Below are positions 10,301 through 17,278 of a DNA stretch of 43,404 bases, piece after piece. The stretch is from Phycisphaerales bacterium (lineage in GTDB: Bacteria > Planctomycetota > Phycisphaerae > UBA1845): contig JABFSN010000007.1 in the NCBI GenBank assembly GCA_013140575.1, positions 1 to 43,404 of the forward strand, in the 5' to 3' direction. Each line of letters begins with the position of its first letter. Positions within the stretch are counted from its first letter, which is position 1. The notes under the pieces were generated by a model. The model ran no database searches. It saw only the letters and a program-made list of their open reading frames with translations, and was not told the DNA's origin. The position numbers and the translations under genes were made by a program.

Positions 10301-11131
10301 CGAATTGAGTGTCCGGACGGTCTGAAGCCACCGCGACAATTGATCGCCGTATCGGGCGATTATTCCACGATGAAAGGCGATATACGCGTCGTCGCCGTCG
10401 ATGCCCGCCGCGACATGCCGTACATGTTCGTCCTGCAACGCCAATTCAACTCGCAGAGCGGCCGCGAGGCTCGACGTGACGGCGGCTACGCCGTCGGAAT
10501 ACCGCTGCGTCGCCGTGTCGAGCCACTGCTCCGGAACGACCTGGCTTTCCAACAAGTCCGCGAGGCGAAGAGCCGTCGATCGGATGACGCCATCGTTTCC
10601 CAATCCGTAATCATCGATCAGCCGCTTGAATGCCCGTCCCTGTTCGTCGTCGGCCGCGTAACGCCGTTCGCATTCCTGATCCAGTGTTTGTATCTTGAGT
10701 AATCGCGCGGCGTCGGCATCCATAACCGTCGCCCCGGCGTCGACGCCGACTTCGCTGAACCAGCGGCGGACCAGCCACAGGCAGAATGAATGCAGCGTCC
10801 CGATATGCGCCGTATCCAGCAGCGCCAACTGCGTCCGCAACCGCGCGTCGTGCGGGCGTTCGGCCGCACGTGACCGAAGCCGCTCGCGGATGCGGGAGCG
10901 CATTTCGGCGGCGGCCGACTCCGTAAACGTCACCACGAGCAATGCGCCCACACTGCACCGATGGCTTTCCGGCGCATCGCAAATCAGATAGGCGCAGCGC
11001 TCCGCCAGAACGGCCGTCTTGCCGGAGCCGGCCGCCGCCGAAACGGCCACGCCGCGTTCGATCGTCTCCACGGCCCGCCGCTGCTCCGGCGTCCATGCGA
11101 TCTCAACAGCGTTAACGCGGCTGTCAGTCAT
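7307..11131 (-). CDS. addA: AddA-type ATP-dependent helicase/nuclease subunit
   Basis: A 1274-residue UvrD-like superfamily 1 helicase fused to a RecB-family nuclease. It is the motor subunit that processes DNA double-strand ends for recombination. Walker A is SAAAGSGKT (residues 31-39) and Walker B is LVDEYQDINRLQ (about 415). A late helicase motif MSIHASKGLEFPIVFVAD lies near 830. The C-terminal nuclease has RRGTVTHRVLQHL and the PD-(D/E)XK core VDGILPCDGGLELIDYKTD near 1200. Its start overlaps the end of addB by eight bases, and its stop overlaps the putA start by four. The size and pairing fit AddAB rather than RecBCD. Chi regulation cannot be judged from the sequence. Confidence 0.94.
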   Translation of the reverse strand: MTDSRVNAVEIAWTPEQRRAVETIERGVAVSAAAGSGKTAVLAERCAYLICDAPESHRCSVGALLVVTFTESAAAEMRSRIRERLRSRAAERPHDARLRTQLALLDTAHIGTLHSFCLWLVRRWFSEVGVDAGATVMDADAARLLKIQTLDQECERRYAADDEQGRAFKRLIDDYGLGNDGVIRSTALRLADLLESQVVPEQWLDTATQRYSDGVAAVTSSLAAALRVELALQDEHVRHVAAGIDGDDAYIAFHRGIIARYGDQLSRWLQTVRTLNSQRQSGDQSACLAALNALLAEINAYSMDARGGPRAGADESLAVARHDATKSREKTKELFESRLRRRFARFTTTEMEAHLQRTAPHVGAFAGVVRTLREHYSLAKRRSDVLDFADLERMACDLLQRDHVATAVQRQFAHVLVDEYQDINRLQSDLIRALSRKGASGRPLNLFTVGDIKQSIYRFRSAEPRVFLERAGDGSASGADVTSIALQENFRSRPRVIEGINCLFRTLMRGSIGDVDYQDGHFLRPGRRFTDGRSGPVTELHLLDRRFAVSAGGQSDETDDDGGAADQSDEREADAPVYVDPNDPAEWAGIEREAYVIAERIRRLRAGEFELDGRRGIKLADIAVLLRAGVHTADALVSCLGRFGIPAYSKTPGKLLQTVEVRDLRALLEVMDNGQQDIPLAAVLRSPVLGDPLNERELQTVCGADRSVPFHRAVQLYATHGCDGSLQSTVRAKLGKIHRYRRAMRVRSLPDALWSIIDGSGYLAYVGGLIEGRRRRANLVRFHEHARRCESYRRHGLRRFLEYLDSLESDDRDVASASVSDECSDAVQVMSIHASKGLEFPIVFVADLGRRFNLTDARGRMILDRDAGIGFNVVDRDALIEYPSIVHRLAAAEIELQTRAEELRVLYVGMTRAQEKLILVGSAPAAVIQQLRRRTASRKGLTGLDVATGRSFLDWIVPALTTQPAGIVAWDGADSDASLYQVVVHAADVIREWRMPPAPGSTRSPLLEAAGRMKPLPPDEPVSPTSTWAEDLIARVRFQYPHLEAASVPSVVAASDVRHVFDWQSDPEVRIDRPGDDPTPARLRSDRDDARRRGTVTHRVLQHLDISLVRDPRSVADQVDAFIARGLLVLDDKGRADIDGIAWFCGTSLGRRAAAAGDGFRREFMFLAGRPASEMDQTLRPDMDDRVLVRGIVDGILPCDGGLELIDYKTDRISAAAANERAARYQRPMQLYAASIEALFRRPVIHAWLVFLRPQVIMDVRAASPPDVETPAIT

Positions 11132-14100
11132 TCGTCGAATCCACCGGCGACTCGGTCAATCGATCGAATACCTGCACGCGGGTCAGGGCGTCGAGCAGAC
11201 GAATCGGCGTGTGCATTTGCTCGTAACGGCAGACGGAAACATAGTCGCACCACGCGCATGGCGAGAACGACCGCAGACGACAGGGCTCCACACGGGCATC
11301 GCCGTCCAGAATCCGATCGGCCAATTGCGCCATAGTGGCTCGCGTATGGTCCAGCAAGGCCTCAAATTGCGGTCCCTCGGCGACATCCGTGCTGTTCACG
11401 TATCCGAACGTGCCGTCACGTTTGCGATAGGCGGACACGGTCGAGAATCGCCCCGCATCGTCGGCGTTATTCAGTGCCGACACATGCTCGGCGTTAAATA
11501 CGCCCCGCAACTTGAAGGCCGACATTCGCGGTTCCTCGCCAGAACCGTCATCGGGATGATCCACGCGTTTGTACTTCTGCAAGAGACCCGCGTAGAACGC
11601 GCCAATCGGCAAGACCCTTCGCCCGGCAAGCGTCGACCCGTGACGCGCGAGCACCAGTGCATAGCCGAGAAGCTGGAGCGACAGCCCGTGGTAGACGGCG
11701 GCCAGATCAAGACGCGCGCGATCGGCATGCTTGCGCTTGTAGTCGATCACGATGCCGAGCATGTGATCCGTCGCCTCCGCGAGTTCCACACGATCGATCG
11801 CCCCGCGGAGGCGCACCCGGCGGCCGGACGGCGTGGTCAATTCCAATGCGGGCAATGGCGATTGGGCGTCTTTCCCGAACTGCAATTCCGCCGCCCTGGG
11901 CCGAAACGATCCGGCCCGGGCGATGCGCCTTTGCGCGGTCAAGACGCGCCACAGCTGGTCGGAACAGCGGTCCCACAAATAGCGGTCTCGCGCCCGCGAC
12001 ATCCCGCCCGCCACGGGGAGCTCTTCGTTCACCCGCCGGCAACTCTCGGCCAGCCGGTCGGCCAGGTCCACTTCGTCAAGCTCGCCCAGGGACTCGCCGC
12101 GCTCAATCACGCCGGTCAGCATGCGCTCCAGAACGGCGTGATGAAGCACGCCCACGTCGGCGGCGTCCAGCGGCGCGACAGGCCGTCGCCGCAAACGCAG
12201 ACGGTAGTGCGCGAAGTGCTTGAAAGAGCATTCCGCAAAGGTCTCCAACTCCGAGACGCTCATCGTCGCAGCCGGCTGGTCATCCGCTGCCTTCGCATCC
12301 GTGGGTACGGAACTCGTGGTGTTGTCGTCCACGAGAGACCGCATCACACGGCTTAGAAACGGCGCGAGCGACTCGTCGTCGCGAGCCAGCCCATAAAGGT
12401 CGTTCCACTGCGCCCGGATTTCACGATCGTCGCCGATCGCGTCCTCGCGGTGCCGCAGTTCGTACGCCAGTTGCGACGCAAGCTCCCGGGCGGACACAAC
12501 AGACCGGCCGTCTCGTGCATGAAGCGGATCGCCCGATCTGTCGACAGACAGGCCCGGCAGCGCATTCAAGAGCGCGACCGTAAACGGAGACGGAAGAAGA
12601 GCCTTTCCCCGTTCGTCCGCGGTCGCATACGTCACCAGCAGCGATTCACCGGGCCGCGTACACGCCACGTAAAACAGCATGGCCTCTTCGAGGATTTGCT
12701 GAACACGCGGTGGACCCACCGGCACTCCCGCCCGCTCGAGCCAGACGCGATCATCGTCATTCAAGATGGAGGAATCGGACGGGATCGCCGGGAATATGCC
12801 ATCGTTCATCCCCAGGAGGATCACGAGACGCAGTTCGGGATGCCGGCTGCGCTCGATCGAGCCGACCAGCACCTGGTCGAGCATGGGCGGCGCCAGACCG
12901 AGCGTCAGCGGAGACATGGCCGCGTCCAGGAGTGCGCCCAGCTCTGCGATGCCGAATGGCGTCTCTCCAAACACCTCCGCCAGATCGTCCAGCCCGGCGG
13001 ACACGTCATTCAGGACCTGACCATGCACGGCCGCCTGCTCCCAATCGCCGTCTTGACCGGCGGTCTGAATCCAATGCAACAGTGTGTCCTCGATCGCAAG
13101 ACGATCAAAAACGCCGCGCAAGTGTTCCGCCCAGACCCGGCCTGTCTTTGCGCCGCCGGCGGACGCCGCGTTCCAATGGTCCAGGGCGTCAATGAATCGG
13201 CGACGCGCCCCGTTTACCTCCGCCATGGGGTTTCGCATGCGGTCACGCGCAGAACGCTCCCGCGGCGGCGGCGGCCAGTCGCCGGCGGTCCATTTGTCCC
13301 GGCCGCAAATGGCGGTGGCCAGCAGGTGGTTTTCCATTGCGTCCGCGGAGTCGTCGTCGATCGGCAGGAGGCCGGTCTTGAGCAGCGCGCGAACCGCGTC
13401 CACACCGAAATCCGTGGCGGTCAGTGCGGTCAGTCCCCGGGCCAATTCAATCAGCGGATGATGCGAAATGGGCCGCCGACGGTCGATGAAGCAGGGGATT
13501 CCATGCGCGGCGAGCGCCGCGGAAATCAGTTCGTGGTATTGATCGAGGTTACGCGCCACGATGCCGATGTCCCGGTAGCGCAACGGGTCCACGGACCGGC
13601 GAACGGACTCGTGGATGCAGGCCACGGCGTACGCGACTTCCGCGCGCCGATCGGTGCACTCGACCAGACGCACACCATCGTTTGAACTCGCGGCCGTCGG
13701 CGGCGGTCCGAACAGGCGCCGCTCCAGATTGGCCAGTGCCGGGGCGAGTTCAAATCTCCGCGGCGGACCCGGCAGGACGACCGGAGGCTCAACTTCGATT
13801 CCCTGTTCGGCGAAGAGCGAAATAAGCTCCGTCACCATCCGCTGCGTCCGGGCAAACAGATCGCTTGCGGCAATCACCGCCGCCGGTCGCGAATGATAAT
13901 GCTCAGGATCGATCAGGACAGTGATGGACATGCCGGCCGCGCGGACGCCCAGCGCCGCGAGCATCGTTTGCTCCTGTCGGGAGAAACCCGCGAATCCGTC
14001 GACCCAGATGTGCGCTCCCGGCAGCCAGTCGCAGGAGTCCAGTCGCGCCCGGGCCGAATCGATGAACTGCGAGGGGTCCAGTCGATCCGGGCCGAGCGCG

Positions 14101-14609
14101 TCCAGATAACCCCGATAGAGGAGCCGCACATCATGCAACTTCGCCGCGCGAACCGGGTCATCGATCGGGTCGCCGGTGGGCACGGGCAGATCTTCCGGCG
14201 CAATCGCGGCCTCGAGGCACTCGGCGATCGTCCTGCCGAGTTGTTCGAGGAATCCCGCCTGCTCCTGGCATCGGCGGTAGTACCGCAATTGCGGCGCGCA
14301 TCGCGCCATCAACCACCGCAGAAGCATGGTTCGCGCCGCCGCGTTGATCGCCTTTAATCCGGTCCCGCCCGCTTCGGACAGAATGCGATTGGCCAGCCGG
14401 CGGAAACTCAATACCTCGACACGGTGCGTGGCCGCGCCCTTCACGCCCAGCACGAGTTGCCGTTCCATTTGCAGACCGGCCTGCTCGGGCACCAGCAGAA
14501 TCAGCCGCGGACCATGCACGGGCGACGCCGACGCCTGGTCGCGAATGGCATCCAGACACGCCCGCGTCTTTCCCGTTCCGGCACGGCCGATGATAAACCG
14601 AACGCTCAT
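11124..14609 (-). CDS. addB: AddB-type nuclease/inactivated helicase subunit with Fe-S cluster
   Basis: A 1161-residue partner of AddA. The N-terminal Walker A is GRAGTGKT (about residues 8-15). The C-terminal nuclease contains a core IVIDYKRKHADRARLD. An isolated Cys lies in FAECSFKHFAHYRLR (about 792), and three more in SPCAWCDYVSVC (about 1112-1125). Together they form the four-Cys pattern that clamps a 4Fe-4S cluster in AddB nucleases. An upstream in-frame ATG at 14639 exists, but MSVRFIIGRAGTGKT at 14609 gives the usual AddB N-terminus. No good Shine-Dalgarno sequence precedes either start. It is the first gene of the overlapping addB-addA-putA-ABC chain and lies 107 bases after the zinc-ribbon gene. 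Confidence 0.9.
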   Translation of the reverse strand: MSVRFIIGRAGTGKTRACLDAIRDQASASPVHGPRLILLVPEQAGLQMERQLVLGVKGAATHRVEVLSFRRLANRILSEAGGTGLKAINAAARTMLLRWLMARCAPQLRYYRRCQEQAGFLEQLGRTIAECLEAAIAPEDLPVPTGDPIDDPVRAAKLHDVRLLYRGYLDALGPDRLDPSQFIDSARARLDSCDWLPGAHIWVDGFAGFSRQEQTMLAALGVRAAGMSITVLIDPEHYHSRPAAVIAASDLFARTQRMVTELISLFAEQGIEVEPPVVLPGPPRRFELAPALANLERRLFGPPPTAASSNDGVRLVECTDRRAEVAYAVACIHESVRRSVDPLRYRDIGIVARNLDQYHELISAALAAHGIPCFIDRRRPISHHPLIELARGLTALTATDFGVDAVRALLKTGLLPIDDDSADAMENHLLATAICGRDKWTAGDWPPPPRERSARDRMRNPMAEVNGARRRFIDALDHWNAASAGGAKTGRVWAEHLRGVFDRLAIEDTLLHWIQTAGQDGDWEQAAVHGQVLNDVSAGLDDLAEVFGETPFGIAELGALLDAAMSPLTLGLAPPMLDQVLVGSIERSRHPELRLVILLGMNDGIFPAIPSDSSILNDDDRVWLERAGVPVGPPRVQQILEEAMLFYVACTRPGESLLVTYATADERGKALLPSPFTVALLNALPGLSVDRSGDPLHARDGRSVVSARELASQLAYELRHREDAIGDDREIRAQWNDLYGLARDDESLAPFLSRVMRSLVDDNTTSSVPTDAKAADDQPAATMSVSELETFAECSFKHFAHYRLRLRRRPVAPLDAADVGVLHHAVLERMLTGVIERGESLGELDEVDLADRLAESCRRVNEELPVAGGMSRARDRYLWDRCSDQLWRVLTAQRRIARAGSFRPRAAELQFGKDAQSPLPALELTTPSGRRVRLRGAIDRVELAEATDHMLGIVIDYKRKHADRARLDLAAVYHGLSLQLLGYALVLARHGSTLAGRRVLPIGAFYAGLLQKYKRVDHPDDGSGEEPRMSAFKLRGVFNAEHVSALNNADDAGRFSTVSAYRKRDGTFGYVNSTDVAEGPQFEALLDHTRATMAQLADRILDGDARVEPCRLRSFSPCAWCDYVSVCRYEQMHTPIRLLDALTRVQVFDRLTESPVDSTND

Positions 14610-14716
14610 GTTGGAGGTGATACGATGCGCGCGCCGCACGGTCCATTCAATGGCGCGCTAACTCCAAAACCCAACGCTCAATCCGGTGGTCGATGGCGCC
14701 CCGTTCGAAGCGTCGT

Positions 14717-15136
14717 CTATTCATCTTCCTCCCGTTCGACGCGATAGTGCACACGCACGGCTCGAATGAACAGTCGCAATCGCCGGATCGCCGTCGCGCC
14801 GCTCATCAATCCCAACCACGCCGTAATCGTCCCCAGAATCAGCAGCCAGTCGTTGACCGGCGAAACCGCCCCCAGAATGATCCAGATGCCCATGGGCAGG
14901 GCCACGCACGTCTGCAACAACCACACCAGCGGAAACGAGTGGGCGTGTGGTTGAAAAATCCCCTTCATGACCATCGGCCGGGCGTTATACGCCCGCCCGC
15001 ATTCCGTGCATCGCCCGATGACCGCACCATGCTTCAAGTTGTATCCGCAAAAACCGCAGAACACCGAATGTAGATTGATGCGTTCCGCCGCATCGCCCTG
15101 CGAAATCCGCTCCGCCTCGCTCGATTCGATGACCAT
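14717..15136 (-). CDS. Zinc-ribbon membrane protein of unknown function
   Basis: A 139-residue protein. Residues 27-48 hold a CxxCGYNL ... CTECG zinc ribbon. Two hydrophobic segments follow (about 66-90 and 95-112), then a basic/acidic tail ending HYRVEREEDE. Short zinc-ribbon membrane proteins with a CGY-(N/D)-L signature are, to my knowledge, common in Planctomycetota genomes, mostly without assigned function. It starts six bases after the ftsY stop, so the two are probably co-transcribed. A role next to the SRP receptor in membrane-protein handling is possible but only suggested by position. Confidence 0.78.
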   Translation of the reverse strand: MVIESSEAERISQGDAAERINLHSVFCGFCGYNLKHGAVIGRCTECGRAYNARPMVMKGIFQPHAHSFPLVWLLQTCVALPMGIWIILGAVSPVNDWLLILGTITAWLGLMSGATAIRRLRLFIRAVRVHYRVEREEDE

Positions 15137-15142
15137 GATCCG

Positions 15143-16054
15143 TCACTCGAACAACGCGTCCACGAACACGCCCGGATCGAATGGGGCCACGTCGTCGGGC
15201 GTCTCACCCAGCCCCACAAACTTCACCGGCACGCCGAGCTGCTCGCGAATCCCCATCACCACTCCGCCCTTGGCGCTGCCGTCCAGCTTGGCCAGGAAGA
15301 TCCCCGTCACCGACACGCATTCACCGAACACCCGCGCCTGGTTGATTGCGTTCTGCCCGATGGTCGCGTCCAGCACGAGCAGCACTTCGTGCGGCGCGCC
15401 CGGAATCTTGCGCTCCACGACCTTGTGGATCTTGCTCAATTCACGCATCAAATGGTCCTGCGTGTGCAATCGACCGGCCGTGTCCAGCAGAAGTATGTCC
15501 GCGTGCCGCGCGACGGCCGCCTCGCACGCGTCGTACGCGACGGCCCCCGGGTCCGCCCCCTGTTGATGCTTGACGATCTGCACGCCGATGCGGCCCGACC
15601 ATTCCGTCAACTGCGCGACCGCCGCCGCGCGAAACGTGTCGCACGCGCCCAACACCACGTTTTTGCCCTGATCCTTGAAATACTTGGCCAGCTTGGCCAC
15701 GCTGGTGGTCTTGCCCGACCCGTTGACGCCGGTGACGAAAATGACGGTCGGGCCCGACGGCGCCAAACGAATCCGCCGGTCGTCGTCGGTCCACATTGCC
15801 GCCAGTTCGGACTTCACGTGCGGAATGACGTCCTGCGCCTCCTTCACCGCGCCGCGCTTCCACGCGCTGCGCACGCCGTCAATGGTCCTGGCCACCATCG
15901 CCGGTCCCATGTCCGCGGACAACAGTGCCTTCTCGAGGTCGGTCAAAACGCCTTCATCAATCTTCCGTCCGAACGGCAGAACGGCGCGCAACCCTTCCGC
16001 CACGCGCGCCCGCGTTTTGCTGAGCCCCTGCCGTAGGCGATCCAGCAACCCCAT
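15143..16054 (-). CDS. ftsY: Signal recognition particle receptor FtsY
   Basis: A 303-residue SRP GTPase that docks SRP-ribosome complexes at the membrane for co-translational insertion. The N-terminal helical NG-start MGLLDRLRQGLSKTRARV is followed by the G domain. G1 is GVNGSGKTTSVAKLAKYF (about residue 112), then DTFRAAAVAQL, G3 DTAGR (about 190) and the end region GVVMGIREQLGVPVKFVGLGE. The acidic A domain of proteobacterial FtsY is missing, as in many other phyla. The frame extends to 16198, but that part translates palindromic repeats; the ATG at 16054 gives the standard N-terminus. ribH, nusB and ftsY follow one another on this strand, with a repeat between nusB and ftsY. Confidence 0.95.
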   Translation of the reverse strand: MGLLDRLRQGLSKTRARVAEGLRAVLPFGRKIDEGVLTDLEKALLSADMGPAMVARTIDGVRSAWKRGAVKEAQDVIPHVKSELAAMWTDDDRRIRLAPSGPTVIFVTGVNGSGKTTSVAKLAKYFKDQGKNVVLGACDTFRAAAVAQLTEWSGRIGVQIVKHQQGADPGAVAYDACEAAVARHADILLLDTAGRLHTQDHLMRELSKIHKVVERKIPGAPHEVLLVLDATIGQNAINQARVFGECVSVTGIFLAKLDGSAKGGVVMGIREQLGVPVKFVGLGETPDDVAPFDPGVFVDALFE

Positions 16055-16082
16055 GCTTCTGCTCCGATGCACCCGTGTATTC

Positions 16083-16200
16083 GGGTGGCACGGGCAAGCG
16101 TACTCGCTTGCCCGTGGATTCAGCCTTCTGCGGTGCGTAACCGTTTCACGGCGTGGGCCTGACGCCCACGGACAACGGAGTACCGTTGTCCGTGCCACCC
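16083..16200. repeat. Two-hairpin composite palindromic element (copy 1)
   Basis: The element is bounded by inverted GGGTGGCACGG (16083-16093) and CCGTGCCACCC (16190-16200). Inside, hairpin A (16089-16116) has 12-base arms CACGGGCAAGCG/CGCTTGCCCGTG around TACT. Hairpin B (16167-16194) has arms CACGGACAACGG/CCGTTGTCCGTG around AGTA. A smaller hairpin CGTGGGC/GCCCACG precedes B (16152-16170). Related copies lie at 21065-21175 (inverted) and 40682-40788. It fills the gap between nusB and ftsY. Confidence 0.85.
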
Positions 16201-16228
16201 TGCCTGTGAAACGGGCCGCGTTGGGACA

Positions 16229-16642
16229 CTACGCCCCCTCCGCGATCCGGCGCATCACCGCATCCAACACGCCGTTCACGAATTTCGCCGTGTCCGGCGA
16301 GCCGTACAGACGGGCGATCTCGATGGCCTCGTCGATCACGACTTTCGGCGGCGTCTCGCCGCCCAACAATTCGGCCGTCCCCAGTCGCAACACAATGCGC
16401 CCCAGCAGCTCGACACGTTTCAACGTCCGCTCCTGCAACACCGACGCGATCAACGCGTCGATCCGCGGTTCGTCGGCGACGAACCAGCGGCACAAGCGCG
16501 ACGCATAGTCACGCGTGCCGAGGTCCGCGTCCGCGTCGTCGGCCAGTTCGCGGAGCGCATCCAGCACCTCGTCGCGATGGAACTCGTGGTGGTAGAACGC
16601 CTGAACGGCGAGCACCCGGGCCTGGCGTCGATTCACGGCCAT
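16229..16642 (-). CDS. nusB: Transcription antitermination factor NusB
   Basis: A 137-residue all-helical RNA-binding protein that joins NusE (ribosomal protein S10) on boxA RNA in rRNA antitermination. The N-terminus NRRQARVLAVQAFYHHEF matches the basic boxA-binding start of NusB. The C-terminal block PPKVVIDEAIEIARLYGSPDTAKFVNGVLD is the family's most conserved stretch (split here by two helices). It starts 12 bases after the ribH stop, the classical ribH-nusB order. Confidence 0.95.
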   Translation of the reverse strand: MAVNRRQARVLAVQAFYHHEFHRDEVLDALRELADDADADLGTRDYASRLCRWFVADEPRIDALIASVLQERTLKRVELLGRIVLRLGTAELLGGETPPKVVIDEAIEIARLYGSPDTAKFVNGVLDAVMRRIAEGA

Positions 16643-16654
16643 GCGACCCGCCCG

Positions 16655-17131
16655 TCATTCAAGGCGGGCCAGCTCGGCCAACACGTTGGTCATTTCAATC
16701 GCCGCGGCCGCCGCTTCCGCCCCCTTGTTGCCGGCCTTGACCCCCGCACGCTGGAGCGACTGCTCGATGGTGTCGGCCGTGATGACCCCGAACGTGACGG
16801 GGATGGATGACCGGATCGACGCGTCGGCGATGCCCCGCGCCGCCTCCGCGCAGATGTAATCGAAATGGGGCGTCTCGCCGCGGATCACGCACCCCAGACA
16901 GATCACCGCGTCGAACTTGCCCGATTCCGCCAGCTTTTTCGCCGCCAGCGGAATCTCGAACGCGCCCGGCACGTGTACCGTCGTGATGTTTTCGTCCGGG
17001 CACCCGTGCCGGCGCAAGGTGTCCACGGCCGCGCTCACCAGCCGCGATCCGATGAAATCATTGAACCGGGCCACCACGATGGCGAACTTCTGATCGCCGA
17101 CCGTCAGGCCGCCGGATATCGCCTGCCCCAT
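16655..17131 (-). CDS. ribH: 6,7-dimethyl-8-ribityllumazine synthase
   Basis: A 158-residue enzyme that condenses 5-amino-6-ribitylaminouracil with 3,4-dihydroxybutanone phosphate in riboflavin synthesis, usually as a pentamer or 60-mer. Visible motifs are [38 protein letters not shown] with the catalytic His, and the C-terminal [12 protein letters not shown]. The start MGQAISGGL at 17131 was preferred over the extension to 17224, which is Cys- and Arg-rich and unlike the family. No other rib genes occur in the window, so the rest of the pathway lies elsewhere. Confidence 0.95.
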   Translation of the reverse strand: MGQAISGGLTVGDQKFAIVVARFNDFIGSRLVSAAVDTLRRHGCPDENITTVHVPGAFEIPLAAKKLAESGKFDAVICLGCVIRGETPHFDYICAEAARGIADASIRSSIPVTFGVITADTIEQSLQRAGVKAGNKGAEAAAAAIEMTNVLAELARLE

Positions 17132-17278
17132 CGCCCACGCTCCATTTCGGTACCGCGATTGTCCGCGGTCGCACATTCCGGTCAAGTGCGCCGACACGCA
17201 ACCACGCCACCGTCCGCACCCCACACGATTAATTGGTGACGCCGGGCCGAATTCGAGACATCGGCGTTAGCGGGGCTT

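Noticed and set aside
11019-13685. Two long plus-strand frames (11019-12356 and 12450-13685) over addB
   Set aside because: Antisense shadows of a GC-rich gene; no motif, and addB has clear family motifs.
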